6,061 nucleotides of DNA from Candidatus Margulisiibacteriota bacterium (GTDB lineage Bacteria > Margulisbacteria > WOR-1 > O2-12-FULL-45-9), in NCBI GenBank assembly GCA_018814265.1, contig JAHIZU010000221.1, positions 1-6,061 on the forward strand. Direction: 5' to 3'. Below, piece by piece: positions 1 through 5,700 of the stretch. The number at the start of each line of letters is the position of its first letter. The first letter of the stretch is position 1. The notes under the pieces were generated by a model that saw only the letters and a program-made list of their open reading frames with translations, ran no database searches and was not told the DNA's origin. Position numbers and translations under genes: made by a program.

Positions 1-637
1 TAACGTCAGCAAAATCCAGGTTGATCAAACCAGGCACCGTGATCAAGTCAGAGATCCCCTTTACCCCCTGGCGCAGCACATCATCAGCTATTTTAAAGGC
101 TTCAATAATTGAGGTTTTTCTTTCCACAACCTGGAGCAGTTTATCATTGGGGATTACGATCAAGGCGTCAACTTTTTCCTTAAGCATGGCAACACCGGTT
201 TCCGCCTGCGAGATCCTGACCGGACCTTCAAAACGGAACGGTCTGGTCACGACACCAACTGTTAAGCAGCCCATTTCCTTAGCAACTTCAGCAATGACCG
301 GGGAAGCGCCTGTTCCGGTCCCTCCACCCATGCCCGCAGTTATAAAGACCATGTCAGCGCCTTCTAAGGCCAGCTTGACGTCTTCAATGGATTCCTCAGC
401 CGCTTTTTGGCCGATCTCCGGATTAGCGCCCGCGCCCAAGCCTTTGGTCAATTTTACACCGAGTTGAAGCTTATGGTCAGCCAGCGAAACATTTAAGGCC
501 TGAAGATCAGTATTGACCCCCCAAAACTCTACCCCTTTGACCCCTGCGCCAATCATGCGGTTAACCGCGTTCGTACCGCCGCCACCACAACCAAAAACCT
601 TAATGACTGCGAAATTCTTACCGTCACTACCGACCAT
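1..637 (-). CDS. ftsZ: Cell division protein FtsZ, N-terminal part (gene cut by the window edge)
   Basis: FtsZ is the tubulin-like GTPase that polymerises into the cytoplasmic division ring. Reading leftward from the ATG at 637-635, 212 complete codons are visible. They include the N-terminal glycine-rich nucleotide motif [13 protein letters not shown] (residues 16-28), VEFWGVNTD (36-44), [11 protein letters not shown] (66-76), the tubulin signature GGGTGTG (104-110), VIPNDKLL (161-168), ADDVLRQG (184-191) and the T7 synergy loop NLDFADV, whose aspartates 208 and 211 activate GTP hydrolysis in a neighbouring subunit. The C-terminal subdomain, linker and C-terminal peptide lie outside the window. 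An AGGAG site at 647-651, 9 nt before the ATG, supports this start. The gene follows ftsQ with no ftsA between. W39 and TRPF (131-134) recall cyanobacterial FtsZ. Identity is certain; the lineage reading is inference. Confidence 0.97.
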   Translation of the reverse strand, partial: MVGSDGKNFAVIKVFGCGGGGTNAVNRMIGAGVKGVEFWGVNTDLQALNVSLADHKLQLGVKLTKGLGAGANPEIGQKAAEESIEDVKLALEGADMVFITAGMGGGTGTGASPVIAEVAKEMGCLTVGVVTRPFRFEGPVRISQAETGVAMLKEKVDALIVIPNDKLLQVVERKTSIIEAFKIADDVLRQGVKGISDLITVPGLINLDFADV

Positions 638-646
638 ATTATCAGA

Positions 647-651
647 CTCCT
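647..651 (-). promoter_or_regulatory. Shine-Dalgarno site of ftsZ
   Basis: The minus strand reads AGGAGTCTGATAATATG. AGGAG sits 9 nt before the ATG at 637-635, which fixes the ftsZ start at that codon. Confidence 0.8.
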
Positions 652-686
652 TTTCCCGCTTGAGACAGGAATGGGACGTTATCTAT

Positions 687-715
687 ATTTTAGCAACCAG
701 ACAGGTTAAATGCAA
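687..715 (-). promoter_or_regulatory. Predicted ftsZ promoter with extended -10
   Basis: On the minus strand TTGCAT (710-715) and TAAAAT (687-692) are separated by exactly 17 bp. The -10 is preceded by TG one base away (TGCTAAAAT), an extended -10 that can offset a weak -35 (3 of 6 consensus bases). The predicted start near 680 gives a leader of about 43 nt carrying the AGGAG site. The promoter lies in the 86-bp gap after ftsQ, so ftsZ could be expressed independently of ddl-ftsQ. This is a sequence match only. Confidence 0.5.
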
Positions 716-723
716 GCTTTTGG

Positions 724-1485
724 CTACTGGAATCTAATGACCGGATTGTCAGGAAAGCGCACATCCACATACTCTACCTGGCCCCATTTTCCAGCGATCA
801 CCGGCAACAGAGCGGCAAAGACTTCCATTTTTCGCTTAATATCCTCAGCTGCCCCGACCTTGACCCGCAAGATATCATCCAGCAGCAAGCTCACATTTTT
901 TAATTCGCCCAGCTCCAGCTGCATCCTGCCCGACTCAAGATAAGGCGAAAGCTTAAAGATAATTTCAGAAACGATTTGCGAAACTGTCTTGTCTATATGA
1001 TCGCTTTTCAAAACTATCTCCTCTCCAATACCCGAGACAACCGGTAAGTCAGCCCGGTTGGGGATATTCAAAGTTAGATTTTGATTGCGGTTAATAATAT
1101 ATCCTTCGCTGTCAATGATTATTGTTTTATCCGGGAAAACGATCGTGGCCAGCGGTCGCCTCTCGGTAATACTAATCAGCACCGTGGCCGGCGGGATCCG
1201 ATAAAAATGGTAGCTTTTGATCGCGGTTATCTTTTGCAAATTTGCCTTAGCCCGTGAGAAACTGGTAAAGAACAGGTTCTCGGAAATCGGGATGGCCGCC
1301 AGGGTTCTAATCTCTTCTGGCAACAGCATTTGTGCGCCGTTGACCACGACTTCCTTTATCTTCCAGATCGGCAGGGTCATAACATAAATGCCGCCAGCAG
1401 TCACTAAAACGAAAATAAAGAATATTGCCAGAGACTTGGGGAACCGGGGTTTTTGATTTTTCAGCTTTTGTCTGCGCCTGGCCAT
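724..1485 (-). CDS. ftsQ: Cell division protein FtsQ/DivIB
   Basis: This 253-residue protein fits FtsQ/DivIB, the bitopic scaffold that links early and late divisome proteins through FtsB and FtsL. It has a basic cytoplasmic N-terminus (MARRRQKLKNQK), one membrane segment at about residues 18-37, then a POTRA domain at about 42-110 (WKIKEVVVNGAQ at its start, YRIPPATVLISITERRPLA at its end) and the FtsQ beta domain at about 111-253. The beta domain carries IIDSEGYI (123-130), the typical LP.V.G segment (147-152) and the closing VEYVDVRFPDNPVIRF. Family members usually run about 230-290 residues, so it looks complete. The ATG follows the ddl stop codon with no gap. The only Shine-Dalgarno candidate, GGAG at 1498-1501, is a rather distant 12 nt upstream, so translation is probably coupled to ddl. 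The call rests on architecture and position as well as sequence. Confidence 0.9.
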   Translation of the reverse strand: MARRRQKLKNQKPRFPKSLAIFFIFVLVTAGGIYVMTLPIWKIKEVVVNGAQMLLPEEIRTLAAIPISENLFFTSFSRAKANLQKITAIKSYHFYRIPPATVLISITERRPLATIVFPDKTIIIDSEGYIINRNQNLTLNIPNRADLPVVSGIGEEIVLKSDHIDKTVSQIVSEIIFKLSPYLESGRMQLELGELKNVSLLLDDILRVKVGAAEDIKRKMEVFAALLPVIAGKWGQVEYVDVRFPDNPVIRFQ

Positions 1486-2421
1486 TTAAAAAGCGCTCTC
1501 CAGGATCTTGACCACTAACTGATCAAAGGAAATACCTGCATGTGCTGCCTCGGCTGGCAGATCGGAACGCTCTGTCATGCCGGGGATGCTATTGACCTCA
1601 TGCACATAAGGGATGTGATCACTGCCAATGATCATGTCCACCCGCGACACGCCATAACAGCCCAACGACTTATGAGCCATTAAAGCGATTTCCTGGACTT
1701 TTTTAGTTAAGGCTTGTGACAGCCTGGCCGGCAGGATAAAATCCGTTAGCCCGGCGGTATACTTTGCCTCATAGTCATAGAACTCATTCTTGGGGACCAG
1801 CTCAAGGATTGGCAAAGCCTGCACATCGCTGTTCGTGCCGATAATGCCGACCGTAACTTCCCGGCCCTTAACATAAGCTTCAACAAAGACATCTTTAAAT
1901 TCGGCTACAGTTTTCTCCAAAACCTCTTGAAACCCATCAGGCTTCTTGATCAGAGTCACGCCCAAACTCGAGCCTTCAGAGGTTGGCTTAATAACTAGGG
2001 GAAAAGGGAATACTCTCTGAATCCTGGCTGCTTCTTTGGCAACATTTTGCGTAGCATCAACTTCAACATAACGGGGAGTAGGAATTCCAACCGCGTCAAA
2101 GACTCTTTTGGATGCCAGCTTATTCATGGCCAGGGCAGAAGCCAGAACCTTTGAGCCGGTGTAGGGAATATTAGCCATCTCCAGCAGTCCCTGGACCGTG
2201 CCATCCTCACCAAACCGGCCGTGGAGAATATTATAAACAATCTCAATTTTTTCTGCTTTTAAGCGGGCAACTAGATCATCTTCGAGGTCCATAGAAATGA
2301 CGTTATAGCCTTGTTTCTTGAGGGAGTCAAAAACGCGTTTGCCAGAGCGCAGCGAAACCTCACGTTCGCCAGAGCGGCCGCCCATGAGCACACAAATCTT
2401 TTTATCCTTTAAGTCTGCCAT
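1486..2421 (-). CDS. ddl: D-alanine--D-alanine ligase
   Basis: This cytoplasmic ATP-grasp enzyme joins two D-alanines for the end of the peptidoglycan stem peptide. At 311 residues it matches the short DdlB-type length. Visible motifs are GGRSGEREVSL (14-24, with E21 matching the residue that binds the first D-Ala), HGRFGEDG (67-74, family signature 1), KPTSEGSSLGV (145-155, ATP-grasp loop), FYDYEAKY (214-221), R260 and D262 in SRVDMI, and EVNSIPGMT (275-283, signature 2, with E275 and N277 as metal ligands). Tyr221 corresponds to E. coli DdlB Tyr216, which indicates D-Ala-D-Ala rather than the D-Ala-D-Lac product of vancomycin-resistance ligases. The ATG at 2421-2419 is the earliest possible start, because an in-frame TAA lies at 2433-2431. 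No Shine-Dalgarno site precedes it. It leads the ddl-ftsQ-ftsZ group. Confidence 0.96.
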   Translation of the reverse strand: MADLKDKKICVLMGGRSGEREVSLRSGKRVFDSLKKQGYNVISMDLEDDLVARLKAEKIEIVYNILHGRFGEDGTVQGLLEMANIPYTGSKVLASALAMNKLASKRVFDAVGIPTPRYVEVDATQNVAKEAARIQRVFPFPLVIKPTSEGSSLGVTLIKKPDGFQEVLEKTVAEFKDVFVEAYVKGREVTVGIIGTNSDVQALPILELVPKNEFYDYEAKYTAGLTDFILPARLSQALTKKVQEIALMAHKSLGCYGVSRVDMIIGSDHIPYVHEVNSIPGMTERSDLPAEAAHAGISFDQLVVKILESAF

Positions 2422-2427
2422 GTGGTT

Positions 2428-2456
2428 ATTTTATCATAAAGGCTGCGCCGCATAAA
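2428..2456 (-). promoter_or_regulatory. Predicted ddl promoter with extended -10, possibly leaderless
   Basis: The minus strand reads TTTATG (2451-2456), a 17-bp spacer, then TAAAAT (2428-2433) preceded by TG (TGATAAAAT). The -35 is poor, but the extended -10 is good and has the same form as the one before ftsZ. Counting 7 nt from the last -10 base puts +1 at 2421, the A of the ddl ATG. There is no purine-rich ribosome site in the six bases between. This is a sequence match only. Confidence 0.5.
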
Positions 2457-2458
2457 GG
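2435..2458 (+). repeat. Direct repeat of CATAAAGG in the divergent promoter region
   Basis: CATAAAGG occurs at 2435-2442 and again at 2451-2458, 16 bp apart start to start. One copy overlaps the TG of the ddl extended -10 and the other overlaps the ddl -35. The first copy is also part of an 11-bp palindrome, TTTATCATAAA (2430-2440). It could be an operator or simply AT-rich promoter sequence. Confidence 0.4.
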
Positions 2459-2460
2459 TT

Positions 2461-2490
2461 TTGACATTTTGGCGTTTATTAGCTTATAAT
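2461..2490 (+). promoter_or_regulatory. Consensus promoter of the icd operon, probably leaderless
   Basis: TTGACA (2461-2466) and TATAAT (2485-2490) are both perfect sigma-70-type hexamers, separated by 18 bp. The predicted start, 7 nt after the -10, is A2497, the first base of the icd ATG. The bases between (AAATCC) contain no ribosome-binding site. The -35 lies only 4 bp from the -35 of the divergent ddl promoter, so two polymerases probably could not bind at once. Confidence 0.8.
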
Positions 2491-2496
2491 AAATCC

Positions 2497-3579
2497 ATGG
2501 TACACAATGTAACACTTATTCGCGGCGACGGGGTTGGCCCGGAACTGGCTGAAGCTACCCGACGAGTGCTTGAAGGAACCGGGATTAAATTTAATTGGGA
2601 CATTGTTGACGCCGGCGTAGATATCATGGAAAAAGAAGGCACTCCCCTGCCACCGAAAGTCCTGGATTCGATCCGAAAGAATAAAGTCGCGATCAAAGCC
2701 CCGATCACTACGCCGATCGGCACAGGCTTTCGCTCGGTCAATGTGGCCATCCGCAAGGAACTTGATCTTTACGCTTGTTTGCGGACCAGCAGGACGTACA
2801 AAGGTGTCCGCTCAAAATTTGACGACATCGACCTGGTTGTTGTTCGCGAGAACACCGAAGACCTCTATGCCGGCATTGAATTTGAAGAAGGCAAGCCAGA
2901 AACCAAGCAATTGATCGCTGAGATCGAAAAGATCGGGAAGAAACCAATTAGAAAAGATTCCGGCATCAGCATAAAACCCATCTCCAGGTTTGGCTCCGAG
3001 CGAATTGTCCGTTTTGCTTTTGATTACGCAGTAAACAACAAGCGCAAAAAAGTCACCGCGATTACCAAGGCCAACATCATGAAGTTTACTGACGGGCTCT
3101 TTTATGAAGTTGCCCGCGAAGTTGCCAAGGATTATGAAGGCAAGATCGAGTACGAAGAGCGGCTGATCGATAACATGTGCATGCAGCTGGTACAGAAACC
3201 CGAGATCTATGACGTGATGGTTTTGCCTAATCTCTATGGCGACATTCTCTCTGATCTGTGTGCCGGATTGGCCGGCGGCCTGGGGATCGCTCCGGGAGCC
3301 AACATTGGCAAAGACATCGCGGTGTTTGAAGCGGTCCACGGTTCAGCCCCAAAATATAAGGGCCTGAACAAGGTTAACCCTACCGCGCTGATCCTGTCCG
3401 GCCTGATGATGCTGCGCTATTTAAAGGAATTTTCAGCCGCGGACAAACTTGAAGCTGCCGTGACCAAAGTTATTGCTGAGGGTAAATCCGTCACCTACGA
3501 CATGAAACCTCATCGGGATGACCCTAGCGCGGTTGGCACCTCGCAAATGGCTGACGCCATCATTGCTGAGATGAAATAA
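2497..3579 (+). CDS. icd: Isocitrate dehydrogenase (short form; NADP use predicted from residues)
   Basis: This 360-residue cytoplasmic enzyme oxidatively decarboxylates isocitrate to 2-oxoglutarate in the TCA cycle. It belongs to the isocitrate/isopropylmalate dehydrogenase family: [11 protein letters not shown] near the N-terminus (6-16), the isocitrate-binding set S80, N82, R86, R96 and R118, then Y125, K191, and metal aspartates D225, D249 and D253 within [18 protein letters not shown]80 and N82 separate it from isopropylmalate dehydrogenase. Overall length and motifs resemble NAD-IDH (E. coli NADP-IDH is 416 residues), yet [15 protein letters not shown] (281-295) carries K286, Y287 and V293, and Y334 follows. 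These match the E. coli NADP determinants K344, Y345, V351 and Y391; R395 is replaced by P338. I chose the ATG at 2497 because the upstream in-frame TTG at 2461 is the -35 box itself and the family starts just before TLI.GDG. First gene of a four-gene set. Confidence 0.93.
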   Translation: MVHNVTLIRGDGVGPELAEATRRVLEGTGIKFNWDIVDAGVDIMEKEGTPLPPKVLDSIRKNKVAIKAPITTPIGTGFRSVNVAIRKELDLYACLRTSRTYKGVRSKFDDIDLVVVRENTEDLYAGIEFEEGKPETKQLIAEIEKIGKKPIRKDSGISIKPISRFGSERIVRFAFDYAVNNKRKKVTAITKANIMKFTDGLFYEVAREVAKDYEGKIEYEERLIDNMCMQLVQKPEIYDVMVLPNLYGDILSDLCAGLAGGLGIAPGANIGKDIAVFEAVHGSAPKYKGLNKVNPTALILSGLMMLRYLKEFSAADKLEAAVTKVIAEGKSVTYDMKPHRDDPSAVGTSQMADAIIAEMK

Positions 3580-3588
3580 AGCTCCCCA

Positions 3589-3594
3589 GGGAGG
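3589..3594 (+). promoter_or_regulatory. Shine-Dalgarno site of the yqeY-like gene
   Basis: GGGAGG at 3589-3594 lies 7 nt before the ATG at 3602. It falls in the 3' arm of a small possible hairpin (3581-3595). Confidence 0.75.
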
Positions 3595-3601
3595 CGCATA
3601 A

Positions 3602-4051
3602 ATGGCTGAAGAAAAAAAAGAGTTACTCAATAAGATCAATGAAGAGTTAAAAAACGCGCTCAAGTCCAAGAACGAACTGCGTCTGTCCGTCCTGCGCATG
3701 ATGAAAAGCAAGATCCTCTATGTTAACGCGCGCGGCGACCTGCCGGACGCGGAAATCACCAAGATCCTGACCAAATACGGCAAGGAAGTCAAAGAGTCGA
3801 TCGCGGAATTCAATAAAGTCGGCCGCGCTGAAGACGCGGCTAAGTCTGAAAAAGAGCTGGCTATTGTCCAGGAATTCCTGCCAAAACAACTTTCCCCTGA
3901 TGAGATCAAAAGTGTTGTCCAGCAAACAGTTAAGGAAGTTGGCGCAACTTCTATCAAAGAGATGGGCAATGTAATGAAAGCCGTGCTGGCCAAACAGCCT
4001 GGGATCGACGGTAAAATCGTTAGCCAGCTCGTGCGCGAACTGTTGAAATAA
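3602..4051 (+). CDS. yqeY: GatB/YqeY-domain protein
   Basis: This 149-residue protein matches the stand-alone YqeY family (usually about 145-150 residues), which shares its fold with the tail domain of GatB, the tRNA-binding part of Asp/Glu-tRNA amidotransferase. Recognisable blocks are the N-terminal helix with NELRLSVLRMMKSKI (24-38), the charged middle with ESIAEFNKVGRAEDA and KSEKELAIVQEFLPKQLS, and the C-terminal MGNVMKAVLAKQPGIDGKIV with a closing VRELLK. It is almost entirely helical and charged, with no signal or membrane segment, so it is probably cytoplasmic. Its biochemical role is not established; a link to tRNA or translation is assumed from the GatB relationship. It begins 22 nt after icd and ends 10 nt before the membrane-protein gene, so it is surely co-transcribed with them. 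Confidence 0.92.
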   Translation: MAEEKKELLNKINEELKNALKSKNELRLSVLRMMKSKILYVNARGDLPDAEITKILTKYGKEVKESIAEFNKVGRAEDAAKSEKELAIVQEFLPKQLSPDEIKSVVQQTVKEVGATSIKEMGNVMKAVLAKQPGIDGKIVSQLVRELLK

Positions 4052-4056
4052 GGAGG
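4051..4056 (+). promoter_or_regulatory. Shine-Dalgarno site of the TauE-like gene
   Basis: A perfect AGGAGG begins on the last base of the upstream TAA (4049-4051) and ends 5 nt before the ATG at 4062. It supports this start and efficient re-initiation. Confidence 0.85.
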
Positions 4057-4061
4057 CAGAG

Positions 4062-4421
4062 ATGCAAATTCTGGGATTATTGGTAATTGGCCTGACCGCG
4101 GGGGTCTTGAGCGGATTGCTTGGCATTGGCGGGGCAACTGTAGTTATTCCCGCGCTGATATTTTTCTTCGGCCTGAGCCAGCATTTATCACAAGGAACAA
4201 CTTTAGCCATGATGGTGCCGCCGATCGGCTTGTTAGCCGCCTGGCAGTACTGGCAAAGAGGCGATGTTAAGATCGGCTGGGCCGCCCTGCTCTGCGCGGG
4301 TTTTTTTATCGGTGGCTTATTCGGCGCGATCATTGCTGAACATATTCCCGATCTTCATCTGAGTAAAATATTCGGGGTCTTTTTACTTATTATCGCGGTT
4401 AGACTGATCTTCTGGGGGTAA
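4062..4421 (+). CDS. Half-size TauE/SafE family (DUF81) membrane protein
   Basis: The protein has 119 residues, mostly hydrophobic, with about four membrane segments (roughly 3-20 running into 24-38, then 46-63, 72-92 and 101-118). The repeat signature of TauE/SafE transporters is clear: GVLSGLLGIGGATVVIP (14-30), QGTTLAMMVPPIGLLAAWQYWQRGDVKIGW (44-73) and FIGGLFGAIIAEHIP with FGVFLLIIAVRLI near the end. Family members are thought to export sulfite, sulfonates or related organic anions, but the substrate cannot be read here. Typical members are about 240-270 residues with two such repeats. This one has a single repeat and stops cleanly four bases before lpdA, so it is probably a natural one-repeat form working as a homodimer rather than a broken gene. 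It may equally pair with a second half encoded elsewhere. Confidence 0.85.
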   Translation: MQILGLLVIGLTAGVLSGLLGIGGATVVIPALIFFFGLSQHLSQGTTLAMMVPPIGLLAAWQYWQRGDVKIGWAALLCAGFFIGGLFGAIIAEHIPDLHLSKIFGVFLLIIAVRLIFWG

Positions 4422-4425
4422 AAGC

Positions 4426-5700
4426 TTGTCCAAGTATGACATTATTGTTGTCGGCGGAGGCCCAGGCGGCTATGTCGCCGCCATACGCGCTGCCCAGCTG
4501 GGCGCTAAAGTCGCCCTGATCGAAAAGGACAAGGTCGGCGGCACCTGCTTGAACCGCGGCTGCATCCCTACCAAAGCCATTATTGCCTGCACAAATCTTT
4601 TTGAGAAAATCCAGGGGGCAGATAATTTTGGGATCACGACAGGACCACCAAGCATAGATCTTAAAAAAGTTATTGGGCGAAAGAACCTGATCGTTGAAAA
4701 AATAGTCAAGGGAGTAGAGTTTTTACTCGAAAAAAATAAAGTAGAAGTCATCAGAGGAACAGCAGAAGTTTTGGGATCAGGGAAAGTGGAAATTGAGGCC
4801 CAGGGCCAAAGGCAGGAGGCGGAAGGCCAAAGGATCATACTCGCTACCGGCTCCTCACCCGCCCGCCTGCCCGGCATTGAATTTGATGGGAATAAATTTC
4901 TTTCCAGCGCTCAGGCTTTGGATCTAACCGAGATACCCAAACAGATCAATATTATTGGCGGCGGAGTAATTGGCGTAGAATTCGCCACGATCTTTAGCGC
5001 CCTGGGCAGCGAAGTCACGATCTACGAAGCCCTGTCTGAGATACTGGCTGGAGTTGATGCAGAGATCGTTGCACTGATCAAAAGGATTCTTAGACGCCGG
5101 AAAGTAAAGATTCTAACTAACAGCAAATTCGACACTTCAAAAGCCGTTGAAAAGAACCTGATCTGCGTTGGCCGGGTTCCTAATTCAGCCGGGCTAGAAA
5201 ATATTAAGGTGAACAACAAGATGGAAACCAGCCTGCCGGGCATTTATGCGGTTGGCGATCTGGTTTCCAAGAAAATGCTGGCCCACGCGGCTTATGAGCA
5301 AGGCGAGATCGCCGCGGAAAATGCGCTGGGCAACAACCGGACTTTTAATGATGAGTTTGTGCCCTCAGCTATCTTCACCAGCCCGGAGATCGCCTGCATC
5401 GGCAGGGTCAAAGATGCCAAGACCGGCAAGTTCCCCTACGCCGCCCTGGGTATTGCTCAAGCCAAAGGTGAAATAGAAGGCTTCATTAAAGTGGTTTCAG
5501 ACAGCTCTAATAGAATTACCGGCGTCCATATCATCGGCCCGGACGCGACAAATCTTATTGGCACAGCAGCGCTTGCCTTAAGAAATGGTTTTACAACCGA
5601 TGAGCTGGCAAAAACGTTTCAGGCTCATCCGAGTTTTCCGGAAGGTTTGCAGGAAGCGGCATTAAGCGCGCTTAAAAGGAGTATTCACCAGATCAACTAG
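4426..5700 (+). CDS. lpdA: Dihydrolipoyl dehydrogenase (E3), shortened
   Basis: This FAD flavoprotein re-oxidises dihydrolipoyl groups with NAD+ for 2-oxoacid dehydrogenase complexes or the glycine cleavage system. Motifs in order: FAD-binding VGGGPGGYVAA (9-19), redox disulfide GGTCLNRGCIPTK (38-50; C41, C46), ATGS (140-143), NAD-binding IGGGVIGVEFA (177-187), GRVPN (249-253), FAD-binding YAVGDL (274-279; D278) and the C-terminal dimer domain with catalytic H401 and E406 in AHPSFPEG. It has 424 residues against about 460-480 for usual Lpd. By eye, most of the loss is in the NAD domain between residues 226 and 275, with a little near 327-340. All catalytic residues remain. It starts at TTG (4426); the nearby ATG at 4436 is out of frame. 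A GGGGG run (4414-4418) is the only ribosome-site candidate. It is 4 nt after the TauE-like gene. A related flavin disulfide reductase cannot be fully excluded. Confidence 0.9.
   Translation: MSKYDIIVVGGGPGGYVAAIRAAQLGAKVALIEKDKVGGTCLNRGCIPTKAIIACTNLFEKIQGADNFGITTGPPSIDLKKVIGRKNLIVEKIVKGVEFLLEKNKVEVIRGTAEVLGSGKVEIEAQGQRQEAEGQRIILATGSSPARLPGIEFDGNKFLSSAQALDLTEIPKQINIIGGGVIGVEFATIFSALGSEVTIYEALSEILAGVDAEIVALIKRILRRRKVKILTNSKFDTSKAVEKNLICVGRVPNSAGLENIKVNNKMETSLPGIYAVGDLVSKKMLAHAAYEQGEIAAENALGNNRTFNDEFVPSAIFTSPEIACIGRVKDAKTGKFPYAALGIAQAKGEIEGFIKVVSDSSNRITGVHIIGPDATNLIGTAALALRNGFTTDELAKTFQAHPSFPEGLQEAALSALKRSIHQIN

Noticed and set aside
21..467. 148-codon open frame on the plus strand
   Set aside because: It lies antisense to ftsZ, whose minus-strand frame carries GGGTGTG and the T7 loop. 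The plus-strand translation is low-complexity Ser/Pro/Thr-rich and has no known motif.
513..943. Plus-strand open frames over the ftsZ start and the ftsQ end
   Set aside because: They overlap ftsZ and ftsQ in antisense, have no ribosome sites and show no family motifs.
2812..3339. 175-codon minus-strand frame inside icd
   Set aside because: It is an antisense shadow of a clearly conserved IDH segment.
3581..3595. Possible intrinsic terminator after icd
   Set aside because: The stem is only about 5 bp and no T-run follows. The downstream gene starts at once, so it cannot end the operon.
3647..4333. Long minus-strand frames (228 and 139 codons) across yqeY and the TauE-like gene
   Set aside because: Both plus-strand genes have recognisable families and strong Shine-Dalgarno sites. 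The antisense frame spans two genes and has no motif.
4414..4436. ATG at 4436 as the lpdA start
   Set aside because: It is out of frame with the FAD-binding motif. TTG at 4426 is in frame and gives the usual short N-terminus before DIIVVGGGPGG.
4797..4834. Repeated GGCCAAAGG in lpdA (coding AQGQRQEAEGQR) as a mobile or tandem repeat
   Set aside because: There are only two short copies inside an intact frame, in a loop that varies in the family; local slippage is enough to explain it.
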